Assembly (NCBI RefSeq): GCF_014656215.1
Contig: NZ_BNBZ01000001.1
Coordinates: 248,001-312,000, forward strand
Reading direction: 5' to 3'
DNA from: Streptomyces zaomyceticus
Lineage (GTDB): Bacteria; Actinomycetota; Actinomycetes; Streptomycetales; Streptomycetaceae
DNA: 64,000 nt
The number at the start of each line of letters is the position of its first letter. The stretch's first letter is position 1. Shown piece after piece: positions 47,233-57,286 of the stretch. The translations under genes and the position numbers were made by a program. The notes under the pieces are model-generated. The model saw only the letters and a program-made list of their open reading frames with translations. It ran no database searches and was not told the origin of the DNA.

Positions 47233-48432
47233 TCAGGCCGTCATCGGTCGCTGCACCCTGATCGACTGGAGCAGTCCGATCGCCACCCACACCGCGAACA
47301 TCGACGAGCCGCCGTACGACACGAACGGCAGGGGCAGGCCCGCGACCGGCATGATGCCGAGGGTCATGCCGATGTTCTCGAAGGACTGGAAGGCGAACCA
47401 GGCGATGATCCCGGCCGCGACGACCGTGCCGTAGAGCTCGGTGGTCTCGCGGGCGATCCGGCAGGCGCGCCAGAGGACGACGCCGAGGAGCACCAGGATG
47501 AGGCCGGCGCCGACGAAGCCCAGTTCCTCCCCCGCCACCGTGAAGACGAAGTCCGTCTGCTGTTCGGGCACGAACTGGCCGGTGGTCTGGGAGCCCTTGA
47601 AGAGTCCCGCGCCGAGGAGGCCGCCGGAGCCGATCGCGATGCGGGCCTGGTTGGTGTTGTAGCCGACGCCGGCCGGGTCGAGGTCGGGGTTGGCGAAGGC
47701 CGCGAAGCGGTTGATCTGGTACTCGTCGAGCATGCCGAGCGCGGTGACGAGGACCGCGCCGCCGATGCCGGCGCCGATCAGTCCGAGGACCCAGCGGTTG
47801 GAGGCGCCGGAGGCGAGCAGCACGCCCAGCACGATGACGGCCATGACCATGACCGAGCCGAGGTCGGGCATCAGCATGACGATGCCCATGGGGAGCGCGG
47901 CCAGGGTGAGGGCCTTGGCGACGGTGCGGTGGTCGGGGTGGATCTGGTCTCCGGCGTCGACCTTGGCGGCGAGCAGCATCGCCATGACCAGGATGATCGT
48001 GATCTTCACGAACTCGCTGGGCTGGAGGGAGAAGCCGCCGCCGACGACGATCCACGCGTGGGCGCCGTTGATGGTGGCGCCGAGCGGGGTGAGGACGGCG
48101 AGGATCAGCACGATCGAGAGGCCGTAGAGGACCGGGACCGCGCCGCGCAGGGTGCGGTGGCCGAGCCAGATCGTGCCGATCATCAGGGCGACGCCGATGC
48201 CGGTGTTGAGCACGTGCCGGAAGAGGAAGTAGTACGGGTCGCCGTTGTTGAGCTCGGTGCGGCCGCGGGTGGCGGACCAGACGAGCAGTGCCCCGATGAA
48301 GGAGAGCGCGAGCGCGGAGAGCAGTATCGGCCAGTCGAGCCGGCGCACCACCGAGTCGCGGGCGGCCAGTTTGGCGAGCGTGCCGCGCTCGGGGGCGTAC
48401 CGGGAGACGGAGAAGCCGTGGGGTGCGGTCAT
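47233..48432 (-). CDS. rodA: SEDS peptidoglycan polymerase RodA
   Basis: 399 residues from ATG 48432 (GGAGGG upstream, 4 nt after the mrdA stop). About ten membrane helices with the SEDS signatures NGAHAWIVVGGGFSLQPSEF and VSYGGSSMFAVW. RodA polymerises lipid II glycan chains with PBP2. In Streptomyces the mre/rodA cluster acts mainly in making the spore wall. The conserved catalytic Asp should be in the large loop after GIVMLMPDLGS. Confidence 0.96.
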   Translation of the reverse strand: MTAPHGFSVSRYAPERGTLAKLAARDSVVRRLDWPILLSALALSFIGALLVWSATRGRTELNNGDPYYFLFRHVLNTGIGVALMIGTIWLGHRTLRGAVPVLYGLSIVLILAVLTPLGATINGAHAWIVVGGGFSLQPSEFVKITIILVMAMLLAAKVDAGDQIHPDHRTVAKALTLAALPMGIVMLMPDLGSVMVMAVIVLGVLLASGASNRWVLGLIGAGIGGAVLVTALGMLDEYQINRFAAFANPDLDPAGVGYNTNQARIAIGSGGLLGAGLFKGSQTTGQFVPEQQTDFVFTVAGEELGFVGAGLILVLLGVVLWRACRIARETTELYGTVVAAGIIAWFAFQSFENIGMTLGIMPVAGLPLPFVSYGGSSMFAVWVAIGLLQSIRVQRPMTA

Positions 48433-48436
48433 CGGT

Positions 48437-50665
48437 TCAGTCCCTCCGCCATGCGGCCGGCGGACCCGCGAGTTCCTGCTGGTCCGGCTTGTCGGGGTCG
48501 GCCTGGGGGGTGTCGTCCGGGGCCTTCGGGGGCGCGTTCGGGTCGATCTTCCCGATCTCGGGGTCGTACGGCTTGATCTTCGGGGCGTCGATGGAGCCGT
48601 CGGTCTCGATCTTCGGGAGGCTCTTCTGCGGCTGCGGCAGCAGGGCCCGCTTGAGGTCCTGGTTGCCGGCGTCGTCGAGTCCGTAGAGCGCGTCGTAGAT
48701 GTTGCGCACGGCGGGGCCGGAGGCGCCGGAGCCCGTACCACCCTGGGCGATCGTCATGACGATCGCGTAGTCCTTGGTGTACGTGGCGAACCAGGACGTC
48801 GTCTGCTTGCCGTAGACCTCGGCGGTACCCGTCTTGGCGTGCATCGGGATCTTGTCCTGCGGCCAGCCGCCGAATCGCCAGGCGGCGGTACCGCGGGTGG
48901 CGACTCCCGCGAGGGCTTCCTCTATCAAGGCCTGCGTCTTGGTGTCCATCGGGAGCTTGCCGTGCGACGTGGGCTTGATCTCGGTGACCTTCTTGCCGTC
49001 GGGACTGACGATCGCCTTGCCGACGGTGGGGTTCCAGAGGGTGCCGCCGTTGGCGATGGCGGCGTAGATGGTGGCCATCTGGATGGGGGTGACGAGGGTG
49101 TCGCCCTGCCCGATGGAGTAGTTGACCGAGTCACCGGCGCGCATCAGGTTGCCTTCGAGGCAGTTCTCGTAGGAGAGCTGCTGGACGTACGTGCCGCCCT
49201 TCTTGCCGATGCGGCACCAGTAGTCCTTGTTGTCCGCCCAGAAGTCCTGCTTCCACTTCCGGTCGGGGACGCGGCCGGTGACCTCGTTGGGAAGGTCGAT
49301 GCCGGTCTCGGCGCCGAGGCCGAACTGGTGGGCCGTCTTGTAGAACCAGTCGTTGGCGTTCTTCTTCGGCTTCATCCCGCCGTCCTTCTGCCACTGCTGG
49401 TGGGAGAGGGCGTAGTAGACGGTGTCGCAGGAGACCTCGAGGGCCTGGCCGAGGGTGATGGAGCCGTGGCCCTGGGACTCGAAGTTCTTGAAGACCTGGT
49501 TGCCGATGGAGTACGAGGAGGGGCAGGGGTAGCGCCCGTTGAAGTCGTATCCGGCGTTGACGGCGGCGGTGGTCGGGATGACCTTGAAGATCGAGCCGGG
49601 GGCGGCCTGGCCCTGGATGGCCCGGTTGAGGAGCGGGAAGTTGGAGTCCTTGCCGGTGAGGGCCGCGTAGTCCTTGGCGGAGATGCCGCCGACCCAGGCG
49701 TTGGGGTCGTAGTCGGGCTGGGAGGCCATGGCGACGATCCGGCCGGTCTTGTTCTCCATGACGACGACGGCGCCGGAGTCGGCCTTGTAGTTCTCGCTGG
49801 TGTTCTTGTCGTGCACCTTGCGGGCCTCGACCATCGCGTTGTGCAGCTCCCACTCGGCGACCGCCTGCACGCGGGCGTCGATGGAGGTGACGACGTTGGA
49901 GCCGGGGATCGCGGGGTCGTTCTTGGCCTGGCCGATGACGCGGCCGAGGTTGTCGACCTCGTAGCGGGTGACGCCGGCCTTGCCGCGCAGTTCCTTGTCG
50001 TACGTGCGCTCCAGGCCGGAGCGGCCGATCTGGTCGGAGCGGAGGAACGGCGAGTCGGTGTCCTTGGCCTTCTCGATCTCCGCGTCGGTGACGGGCGAGA
50101 GGTAGCCGAGGACCTGCGAGGTGCGGGACTTGCCGGGGGCCGGGTAGCGGCGTACGGCGGTGGGTTCGGCGGTGATGCCGGGGAAGTCCTCGGCGCGCTC
50201 GCGGATCTGGAGGGCCTGCTGGGTGGTGGCCTCGTCGGTGACCGGGATCGGCTGGTAGGGCGAACCGTTCCAGCAGGGCTTCGGCGTCTTGGAGTCGCAG
50301 AGCCTGATCTTGTTGATGACCTCGTCGGGCTTCATGTCGAGGACGCCGGCCAGCCGGGTCAGGACGGTCTTGCCGCGGTCCTTCATCTTCATCAGATCGG
50401 TGCGGGACGCGGAGACGACGAGACGGGTCTCGTTGTCGGCGAGCGGGACGCCGCGGGCGTCGAGCAGGGAGCCGCGCACGGCGGGCTGCACGACCTGCTG
50501 GACGTGGTTGTTCTTCGCCTCGTCCGTGTACTCCTTGCCGTTGCGGATCTGGAGGTACCAGAGCCGGCCCCCCAGGGTCAGCAGCAGCGAGAAGACGAGG
50601 ATCTGGATGACGACGAGCCGGATCTGGACCCGGGGGGTCCGCCCTGTCTCGGGGATGTTGCTCAT
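48437..50665 (-). CDS. mrdA: class B penicillin-binding protein 2
   Basis: 742 residues. A short cytoplasmic end, one membrane helix (VVIQILVFSLLLTLGGRLWY), a pedestal domain and a transpeptidase with the active-site APGSIFK (Ser near 358), the SCD motif and KTGTAE near 611. It crosslinks peptidoglycan and partners RodA, whose gene follows after 4 nt. The last 70 residues are a Pro/Asp/Lys-rich extracytoplasmic tail, common in actinobacteria and absent from E. coli. Confidence 0.96.
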   Translation of the reverse strand: MSNIPETGRTPRVQIRLVVIQILVFSLLLTLGGRLWYLQIRNGKEYTDEAKNNHVQQVVQPAVRGSLLDARGVPLADNETRLVVSASRTDLMKMKDRGKTVLTRLAGVLDMKPDEVINKIRLCDSKTPKPCWNGSPYQPIPVTDEATTQQALQIRERAEDFPGITAEPTAVRRYPAPGKSRTSQVLGYLSPVTDAEIEKAKDTDSPFLRSDQIGRSGLERTYDKELRGKAGVTRYEVDNLGRVIGQAKNDPAIPGSNVVTSIDARVQAVAEWELHNAMVEARKVHDKNTSENYKADSGAVVVMENKTGRIVAMASQPDYDPNAWVGGISAKDYAALTGKDSNFPLLNRAIQGQAAPGSIFKVIPTTAAVNAGYDFNGRYPCPSSYSIGNQVFKNFESQGHGSITLGQALEVSCDTVYYALSHQQWQKDGGMKPKKNANDWFYKTAHQFGLGAETGIDLPNEVTGRVPDRKWKQDFWADNKDYWCRIGKKGGTYVQQLSYENCLEGNLMRAGDSVNYSIGQGDTLVTPIQMATIYAAIANGGTLWNPTVGKAIVSPDGKKVTEIKPTSHGKLPMDTKTQALIEEALAGVATRGTAAWRFGGWPQDKIPMHAKTGTAEVYGKQTTSWFATYTKDYAIVMTIAQGGTGSGASGPAVRNIYDALYGLDDAGNQDLKRALLPQPQKSLPKIETDGSIDAPKIKPYDPEIGKIDPNAPPKAPDDTPQADPDKPDQQELAGPPAAWRRD

Positions 50666-50684
50666 ACTGCCGGTGCCCCCTCGG

Positions 50685-51353
50685 TCACAGTCGCTTGACT
50701 CCCTTGATGCGTCCGGCCCGTGAGGCGCGGCTCCGGGCGGTCTTGACCCGCAGGCCGCCGCGCTGGTTCCCGATCCTCAGGCCGGTGCCGGAGGAGAGCC
50801 AGCCGGAGGCGACGTCGGCGCCGTTGCCCCCGCCGGCGTCGGCGAGCGGATCGTTCTCCGCGCGTCTGGCCAGGGCCATGATGAGCGGCACCGTGAAGGG
50901 TGCGAGGAGCAGGTCGTACACGGCCGCGGTGAACAGCAGGGACCCCAGGCCGACATGGCGGGCGGCGGTGTCGCCGACGAGGGCGCCCACCCCCGCGTAC
51001 AGCAGGGTGGAGCCGACGGCGGCCGCGACGACGACGGCCATGGGGCCGGTCGCGGAGGTCAGCCGGCCGTTCTCCGGGCGGGCCAGGCCGACCAGGTAGC
51101 CGATGACGCAGAGCACCAGGGCGTAGCGGCCGGCCGCGTGGTCGGCGGGCGGCGCCAGGTCGGCGAGGAGCCCGGCGGTGAAGCCGATGAGGGAGCCGCT
51201 GACGGGTCCGTAGACGAGGGCGAGGCCGACGACGGTGAGGAGGACCAGGTCGGGGACGGCGCCGGGGAGCTGGAGCCGGGCGAGGACGGAGACCTGGACG
51301 ACCAGGGCCACCACGATCAGGGTGGCGGAGAGGAGGATGCGGTTGAACTTCAC
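50685..51353 (-). CDS. mreD: rod-shape protein MreD
   Basis: 222 residues, about five membrane helices (LLSATLIVVALVVQVSVLA and following), and a basic C-terminal tail rich in Arg and Lys. MreD links MreC to RodA in the elongation complex. The ATG overlaps the mreC stop as ATGA. Confidence 0.94.
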   Translation of the reverse strand: MKFNRILLSATLIVVALVVQVSVLARLQLPGAVPDLVLLTVVGLALVYGPVSGSLIGFTAGLLADLAPPADHAAGRYALVLCVIGYLVGLARPENGRLTSATGPMAVVVAAAVGSTLLYAGVGALVGDTAARHVGLGSLLFTAAVYDLLLAPFTVPLIMALARRAENDPLADAGGGNGADVASGWLSSGTGLRIGNQRGGLRVKTARSRASRAGRIKGVKRL

Positions 51354-52357
51354 GGTGTCGCGTCCCCCTGGTCCCGGCCCTGCTGGTTCTGCTGGTTCTG
51401 GCCCTGCTGTGCCGTGTTCGGCTGCTGTCCGTCGGCGGCCCGCTGTCCGTCCGGTGGCGGCGGTGTCACCGTGACGGTGACGGTCGGCGCGGGCTTGGGC
51501 TTCTGCGGCAGGACCGCGTCGCGCGGGTCGGAGCGGGGGGCCTGGACGACGACGCCGACGATGTCCAGCTTGGTGAAGCCGACGTACGGGCGGACGTAGA
51601 TGTTGCGGGTCAGGCCGCCGCCCGCGGGGTCGACGCGGACGACCTCGCCGACCGGGACGCCGGGCACGAAGGGCTTGTCGGCGCTCGACCCGAAGGTGAC
51701 GAGCCGGTCGCCGGGCTTCACCTTGGCCTTGCCGTTGAGGAGCTGGACGAGCAGCGGCCGGTCGCCCTGGCCGGTGGCGAAGCCGAGTTCGTCGGACTTC
51801 TCCATGCGCGTGCCGACGGTGAAGTCGGGGTCGTTGGCGAGGAGGACCGTGGCGGTCGACGGGCCGACGGTGGTGACCCGGCCGACGAGCCCGGAGCCGT
51901 TGAGGACGGTCATGTCCCGGGTGATGCCGTCGCGGGCGCCCACGTCGATGGTGACGGTCCAGGAGAAGCCCTGGGCCGCTCCTATGGCGATGACCTGGGC
52001 GCCCTTGATGCCGTACTGACCGGCTCCGGCGGTCTTCAGCATGGAGTCGAGTTCCCGCAGCCGGTTGCGGTTGCGGTCGTCGCTGCCGAGCTCGGCCTTG
52101 AGCTGGGCGTTCTCCTGCTCCAGAGCGGCGATCCGGGTGTGCCGCTCGCCGGAGTCCCGGACCGCGCCTATGGCGTTGCCGATGGGATCGACTGCGGCCG
52201 CCACACCGTTCTCGACCGGCCCGAAGACCGCCGACGCGGCCTGTCGGGCACCGTCGACGGGTGACTCCTGGCCGCCTCGGATGTCCACCGTGATCAGTGC
52301 GAACGCGATGGCGATCAGCAGCACCAGGAGCAGCCGGCTCTCTCGTGTGTCCCTCAC
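51350..52357 (-). CDS. mreC: rod-shape protein MreC
   Basis: 335 residues from GTG 52357. One membrane helix (LLLVLLIAIAFALITVDI), a coiled coil (IAALEQENAQLKAEL) and the two beta-barrel MreC domains (PGDRLVTFGSSADKPFVPGV). The C-terminal 45 residues are Thr/Pro then Gln/Asn-rich and probably disordered. MreC is the periplasmic scaffold that activates PBP2. It is coupled to mreD and lies 94 nt after mreB. Confidence 0.95.
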   Translation of the reverse strand: MRDTRESRLLLVLLIAIAFALITVDIRGGQESPVDGARQAASAVFGPVENGVAAAVDPIGNAIGAVRDSGERHTRIAALEQENAQLKAELGSDDRNRNRLRELDSMLKTAGAGQYGIKGAQVIAIGAAQGFSWTVTIDVGARDGITRDMTVLNGSGLVGRVTTVGPSTATVLLANDPDFTVGTRMEKSDELGFATGQGDRPLLVQLLNGKAKVKPGDRLVTFGSSADKPFVPGVPVGEVVRVDPAGGGLTRNIYVRPYVGFTKLDIVGVVVQAPRSDPRDAVLPQKPKPAPTVTVTVTPPPPDGQRAADGQQPNTAQQGQNQQNQQGRDQGDATP

Positions 52358-52451
52358 GTGCGGCGGCCGTGCCTTTCCTCGGGGTTCGGTTGTTCGGCTG
52401 TGCGGGTGAAACGGTGTCCGGTCGTCCCCTCGTGGGGCCGTACGGGTGGTG

Positions 52452-53471
52452 CTAGCGGCGCGGCTGGGCGTCCAGGACCTGCTGCAGGGCCTCGAATTCC
52501 TCGACGCACTTGCCGGAGCCGAGCGCCACCGAGTCCAGCGGGTCCTCGGCGATGTGGATCGGCATCCCGGTCTCGCGGCGGAGCCGCTCGTCGAGGCCGC
52601 GCAGCAGGGCACCGCCACCCGTGAGAACGATGCCGCGGTCCATGACGTCACCGGAGAGCTCCGGCGGGCACTTGTCGAGGGTCGTCTTCACGGCGTCGAC
52701 GATCGCGTTGACCGGCTCCTCGATGGCCTTGCGGACCTCGGCGGCCGAGATGACCACGGTCTTCGGGAGGCCGGAGACGAGGTCACGGCCGCGGATCTCG
52801 GTGTGCTCGTCCTTGTCGAGGTCGTACGCGGAGCCGATGGTGATCTTGATCTGCTCGGCGGTGCGCTCACCGAGGAGGAGCGAGTACTCCTTCTTGATGT
52901 GCTGGATGATCGCGTTGTCCAGCTCGTCGCCGGCGACCCTGATGGACTGTGCCGTGACGATTCCGCCGAGGGAGATGACGGCGACCTCGGTGGTGCCGCC
53001 GCCGATGTCCACGACCATGTTGCCGGTGGCCTCGTGGACGGGGAGGCCCGAGCCGATGGCCGCCGCCATGGGCTCCTCGATGATGTGCACCTGGCGGGCG
53101 CCGGCCTGCGTCGAGGCCTCGATCACGGCACGGCGCTCCACCCCGGTGATGCCGGAGGGCACGCAGACGACGACCCGGGGGCGGGCCAGGTAGCGGCGCT
53201 TGTGGATCTTGAGGATGAAGTAGCGGAGCATCCGCTCCGTGATCTCGAAGTCGGCGATCACGCCGTCCTTCAGGGGCCGGACGGCGACGATGTTGCCGGG
53301 GGTCCGGCCGATCATCTTCTTCGCCTCGGCGCCGACCGCGAGGATGCCGCCGGTGTTGGTGTTGATCGCGACGACGGACGGCTCGTTGAGGACGATGCCA
53401 CGCCCCCTGACGTACACCAGCGTGTTGGCAGTCCCGAGGTCGATAGCCATGTCACGGCCGATGAACGACAT
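52452..53471 (-). CDS. mreB: bacterial actin MreB
   Basis: 339 residues from ATG 53471 (AAGGGGAA upstream). AIDLGTANT is phosphate-1, [18 protein letters not shown] is phosphate-2 and [12 protein letters not shown] is the adenosine motif. It forms ATP-dependent filaments under the membrane; in Streptomyces it is needed for a robust spore wall. First gene of the mreBCD-mrdA-rodA operon. A second, more diverged paralogue lies at 56234. Confidence 0.97.
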   Translation of the reverse strand: MSFIGRDMAIDLGTANTLVYVRGRGIVLNEPSVVAINTNTGGILAVGAEAKKMIGRTPGNIVAVRPLKDGVIADFEITERMLRYFILKIHKRRYLARPRVVVCVPSGITGVERRAVIEASTQAGARQVHIIEEPMAAAIGSGLPVHEATGNMVVDIGGGTTEVAVISLGGIVTAQSIRVAGDELDNAIIQHIKKEYSLLLGERTAEQIKITIGSAYDLDKDEHTEIRGRDLVSGLPKTVVISAAEVRKAIEEPVNAIVDAVKTTLDKCPPELSGDVMDRGIVLTGGGALLRGLDERLRRETGMPIHIAEDPLDSVALGSGKCVEEFEALQQVLDAQPRR

Positions 53472-53695
53472 TGAGTTCCCCTTGTTTCCCATGAGGATGC
53501 TTCGGGCCTTCCCCAGCGACCGTTGACGGCTTCTCAGGTAGGCGAAACGGTGGCTGAAGTGAGTGGCTGAAGGTGGTGCGGCGTGGAGTTTTCCATCGTA
53601 GTGCCGCCCGCCCGGATACCGCGCGGTGGTCCACCTCTGTACAGGTGACGGTAGGACGCGGCGATCCGTTCCCGGGATCGGCGTTCATATGCCTG

Positions 53696-53723
53696 GGGGC
53701 GACCGAATTCCTTCGGTCGCCCC
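53696..53723 (-). terminator. ndk terminator
   Basis: A perfect 12-bp stem GGGGCGACCGAA/TTCGGTCGCCCC with a TTCC loop, 39 nt after the ndk stop. A second dyad, GCTGACTC-g-GAGTCAGC (53741-53757), lies between them. The remaining gap to mreB (about 53480-53690) must hold the mreB promoter but no clear boxes were seen. Confidence 0.85.
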
Positions 53724-53762
53724 ACAGGGTGCTGCGTTCGGCTGACTCGGAGTCAGCAAAGG

Positions 53763-54176
53763 TCAGGCAAGACCCGGGAAGAAGATCTTCAGCTCGCGGA
53801 GGGCGGACTCCTCCGAGTCGGAGGCGTGGATCAGGTTCTCCCGGACGATGGTGCCGAAATCGCCGCGGATCGAGCCCGGCGCGGCGGCGATCGGGTCGGT
53901 CGGACCGGCCAGCTGGCGGACGCCCTCGATGACCCGCTCACCCTCGACGACGAGCGCGACGACGGGACCGGAGGACATGAAGCCCATCAGCGGCTCGTAG
54001 AAGGGCTTGCCCTTGTGCTCGCCGTAGTGCTGCTCCAGGGTCTCCTGGTCGAGCTCGCGGAGCTCCAGGGCCGCCAGGGTCCAGCCGGCCTTGCGCTCGA
54101 TACGGCCGATGATCTCGCCGACCAGGCCACGGCGGACGGCGTCGGGCTTGAGCAGGACGAGCGTGCGCTGGCTCAC
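53763..54176 (-). CDS. ndk: nucleoside diphosphate kinase
   Basis: 137 residues, full family length. The phosphohistidine is in NLIHASDSEESA, and MRTLVLLKPDAVRRGLVGEI-like SQRTLVLLKPDAVRRG opens the fold. It passes the gamma phosphate from ATP to NDPs. GTG start behind AAGGAG. Confidence 0.98.
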   Translation of the reverse strand: MSQRTLVLLKPDAVRRGLVGEIIGRIERKAGWTLAALELRELDQETLEQHYGEHKGKPFYEPLMGFMSSGPVVALVVEGERVIEGVRQLAGPTDPIAAAPGSIRGDFGTIVRENLIHASDSEESALRELKIFFPGLA

Positions 54177-54241
54177 GGGGGAACTCCTTCGGAAAAGCGG
54201 TGTGCGGGCCTCCGAGGCTACAGGCCCCGGACGCCCGTCGA

Positions 54242-54607
54242 TTACGCAGCGTCAGGCCCTGCCGAAGCCCCCGCGGTCTGCGCCTCGGCCCACCGTGCCT
54301 TGATGTCGTCGATCCGTCGCCCATAGTGAACGGAGGCCCACCACAGACCGGCGAAGACCGCCCCGAGGAAGAACATCGTCGGGACGAAGAAACCGCTGAG
54401 GATCAGGACGATCTGCAGGGCCCAGCCGAGCTGCACACCTCCGGGACGGGTGACCATCCCGCAGAGCAGCACCGAGAAGACCATCGCGACACCGCAGACC
54501 CACCAGACGGTGGACATCGCGAGGCTGTCGTCCTTCATGGCGACGAGCCCGGCGAAACCGATGACGAAGAACTCGCCGATCAGCGTCGAGGAACAGAGCG
54601 TACGCAT
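54242..54607 (-). CDS. DUF4233 membrane protein
   Basis: 121 residues with four membrane helices (IGEFFVIGFAGLVAM, VCGVAMVFSVLLCGM, WALQIVLILSGFFVP, FLGAVFAGLWWA) and a cytoplasmic tail RRIDDIKARW. DUF4233 genes usually follow folC in actinobacteria, as here with a 5-nt gap. Function unknown. Confidence 0.92.
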   Translation of the reverse strand: MRTLCSSTLIGEFFVIGFAGLVAMKDDSLAMSTVWWVCGVAMVFSVLLCGMVTRPGGVQLGWALQIVLILSGFFVPTMFFLGAVFAGLWWASVHYGRRIDDIKARWAEAQTAGASAGPDAA

Positions 54608-54612
54608 CTGAT

Positions 54613-56121
54613 TCAGCCCCTCCGGAACAGCAGCCGGGCATCGCCGACCGTGAAGATCGAACCGGTCACCAGGACGCCCGCGCCGCCGTATTCGGCCTCT
54701 TCCTCCGCGAGGGTGATGGCCGCCTCGATGGCGTCGGGCAGCCGCGGCTCGACCACGACCCGGTCCTCGCCGAAGACCTCGACCGCGACCGCGGCGAGCG
54801 CGTCCACGTCGGTGGCCCGCGGGTTGGAGTTCGCCGTGACCACGACCTCGGCGAAGATCGGCTCGAAGGCCTCCAGGAGGCCCTTGGCGTCCTTGTCGCC
54901 GCTCGTGGAGACCACGCCGACCAGCCGGGAGAAGCCGAAGGCCTCGCTGATGCCCTCCGCCGTCGCCCGCGCGCCGTGCGGGTTGTGCGCGGCGTCCAGG
55001 ATCACCGTCGGGGAGGAGCGGACGATCTCCAGTCGGCCGGGAGAGGCCACCCGGGCGAAGGCCTGCCGGACGGTGTCGACGTCCAGGGTCCGGGCGTGCT
55101 CCGCGCCGATCCCGAAGAAGGCCTCGACGGCGGCGAGCGCCACCGCGGCGTTGTGCGCCTGGTAGGGGCCGTGCAGCGGCAGGAAGATGTTGTCGTACTC
55201 GCCGCCCAGACCGCGCAGGGTGAGGAGCTGGCCGCCGACCGCGACCTCGCGGGAGACGATGCCGAACTCCATGCCCTCGCGGGCGACGGTGGCGTCCGCC
55301 TCGACGGCCTTCTTCAGCAGGACCTGCGCCGCGTCCACCGGCTGCTGGGCCAGGATCACGGTCGCGCCCTGCTTGATGATCCCGGACTTCTCGCCGGCGA
55401 TCTCGGCGGTCGTCCCGCCGAGCCGGTCGGTGTGGTCCAGGTCGATCGGGGTGACGACGGCGACGGAGCCGTCGATGACGTTCGTCGCGTCCCAGGTGCC
55501 GCCCATGCCCACCTCGACGACGGCCACGTCGACCGGGGCGTCGGCGAAGGCCGCGTACGCCATTCCGGTGAGGACCTCGAAGAAGGAGAGCCGGTACTCC
55601 TCGCGGGCGTCGACCAGCTCCACGTACGGCTTGATGTCCTGGTACGTCTCGATGAACCGCTCGGCGGAGATCGGGGCGCCGTCCAGGCTGATCCGCTCGG
55701 TGATCGACTGCACGTGCGGCGAGGTGTACCGCCCGGTGCGCAGCTCGAAGGCGCCGAGCAGGGCCTCGATCATCCGGGCCGTCGACGTCTTGCCGTTGGT
55801 GCCGGTGATGTGGATCGAGGGGTACGCGCGCTGCGGATCGCCCAGGACGTCCATCAGGGCCGCGATCCGGGTGACCGAGGGCTCCAGCTTGGTCTCGCCC
55901 CAGCGGGTGGACAGCTCGGTCTCGACCTCGCGGAGCGCCTTGTCGAGCTCCGGGTCCTCCGGGCGGGCGGGCACGGGGTCGCCCTGGGGCGCGGCGCCCT
56001 GCGTCCGCAGGGTGCGGCTGCCGGCCTCGATCACCGCCAGGTCGGGGTCACGGTTGGTTTCGGATTCGACGATGCCGTCGAAGTCGTCGGGCGTGTCGGA
56101 CGGGTCGCGGGGCTCACTCAC
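54613..56121 (-). CDS. folC: bifunctional dihydrofolate/folylpolyglutamate synthase
   Basis: 502 residues from GTG 56121. A non-conserved acidic N-terminal tail of about 65 residues precedes the Mur-ligase-like core with the P-loop ITGTNGKTSTARM, SPHVQSITERIS and the C-terminal DAAHNPHGARA motif. It adds glutamate to dihydropteroate and extends folate polyglutamate. Followed by DUF4233 and ndk. Confidence 0.96.
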   Translation of the reverse strand: MSEPRDPSDTPDDFDGIVESETNRDPDLAVIEAGSRTLRTQGAAPQGDPVPARPEDPELDKALREVETELSTRWGETKLEPSVTRIAALMDVLGDPQRAYPSIHITGTNGKTSTARMIEALLGAFELRTGRYTSPHVQSITERISLDGAPISAERFIETYQDIKPYVELVDAREEYRLSFFEVLTGMAYAAFADAPVDVAVVEVGMGGTWDATNVIDGSVAVVTPIDLDHTDRLGGTTAEIAGEKSGIIKQGATVILAQQPVDAAQVLLKKAVEADATVAREGMEFGIVSREVAVGGQLLTLRGLGGEYDNIFLPLHGPYQAHNAAVALAAVEAFFGIGAEHARTLDVDTVRQAFARVASPGRLEIVRSSPTVILDAAHNPHGARATAEGISEAFGFSRLVGVVSTSGDKDAKGLLEAFEPIFAEVVVTANSNPRATDVDALAAVAVEVFGEDRVVVEPRLPDAIEAAITLAEEEAEYGGAGVLVTGSIFTVGDARLLFRRG

Positions 56122-56233
56122 GGGGTCAGTCTACGGACGGGTGCGGACACGACGACCGACAGGACCATGGACCCGCCCCTTTGGGGACTTTCGGTCCACC
56201 GTCCGCGCCGTCGGCCGGGCAAACTTGGCGATC

Positions 56234-57256
56234 ATGGACATAGGGATCGACCTCGGCACGGCCAACACACTCCTCTACGTGCGCGGCCAGGGCATCGTGC
56301 TCGACGAACCGTCCGTGGTGGCGGTCCAGGAGGGCTCGCGGCAGGCGCTCGCGGTCGGTACGGAGGCGAAGGAGACCATCGGGCGCACGCCGGGTTCGAT
56401 CACCGCGATCCGGCCCCTGCGGGACGGGGTGATCAGCGACTACGAGGCGGCCGAGGAGATGATCCGGCACTTCGTGCGCAAGGCCGTGCCGGGCCGCCGC
56501 CGGCCCCGCACCCGGATGGTGGTGTGCGTGCCGAGCGGGGTCACCCAGGTCGAACGCCGGGCGATCGTGCACGCCTCGCTCTCCGCGGGCGCGCGGGCGG
56601 TCCATCTGATCGAGGAGCCGATGGCGGCGGCGATCGGCGCCGGGCTCCCGGTCTCCGACCCGCGCGGCTCGATGGTCGTCGACATCGGCGGCGGTACGAC
56701 CGAGGTGGCCGTCATCTCCCTCGGCGGCATCGTCACGGCCCGGTCGCTGCGGGTGGGCGGCGACCGTCTCGACACGGCCGTCACCGAGTACGTCCGCAAG
56801 ACCCACTCGCTGCTCATCGGCGAGCGGACCGCGGAGGACGTCAAGATCGCCATCGGCACGGCCTGGCCGGTGCCGGGCGAGGAGGAGCGGGAGGGGCGGA
56901 CCTTCACCGTGCGGGGGCGGGAGAGGGTCGGCGGGCTGCCCCGGACGGTGGAACTGACGGTGCCGGAGATGCGGACGGCGCTCGACGAGCCGGTGGAGGC
57001 GATCATCTCGGCGGTCCGGGGAACCCTGGAGGAGTGTCCGCCGGAGCTGTCCGGCGACGTCATGGAGCACGGCATCGTGCTGACCGGCGGCGGGGCGCTG
57101 CTGCCGGGCCTCGACCTGCGGATGGCCTCGGCGACCGGTATCCCGGTCTTCGTCGCGGACCGGCCGCTGGACTGTGTGGCGCTCGGGTCGGGGCGCTGCG
57201 TGGAGGACTTCGACGCGCTGCAGCGGGTGATGGGGAAGGCGGAGACGGTCCGCTGA
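56234..57256 (+). CDS. second MreB-family actin (Mbl-like)
   Basis: 340 residues from ATG 56234. All actin motifs are present: [34 protein letters not shown] and [13 protein letters not shown]. It is clearly a paralogue of the 52452 mreB but differs throughout (for example RKAVPGRRRPRTR in the helix before the IIA domain, and a longer PVPGEEEREGR loop). It is transcribed opposite to folC and valS and convergent with the kinase gene. Streptomyces Mbl works with MreB in spore wall synthesis; whether this is the orthologue or an extra copy cannot be told here. Confidence 0.93.
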   Translation: MDIGIDLGTANTLLYVRGQGIVLDEPSVVAVQEGSRQALAVGTEAKETIGRTPGSITAIRPLRDGVISDYEAAEEMIRHFVRKAVPGRRRPRTRMVVCVPSGVTQVERRAIVHASLSAGARAVHLIEEPMAAAIGAGLPVSDPRGSMVVDIGGGTTEVAVISLGGIVTARSLRVGGDRLDTAVTEYVRKTHSLLIGERTAEDVKIAIGTAWPVPGEEEREGRTFTVRGRERVGGLPRTVELTVPEMRTALDEPVEAIISAVRGTLEECPPELSGDVMEHGIVLTGGGALLPGLDLRMASATGIPVFVADRPLDCVALGSGRCVEDFDALQRVMGKAETVR

Positions 57257-57286
57257 ACCCGTCGAAGGGGCCGGCTCCTGCGCGTG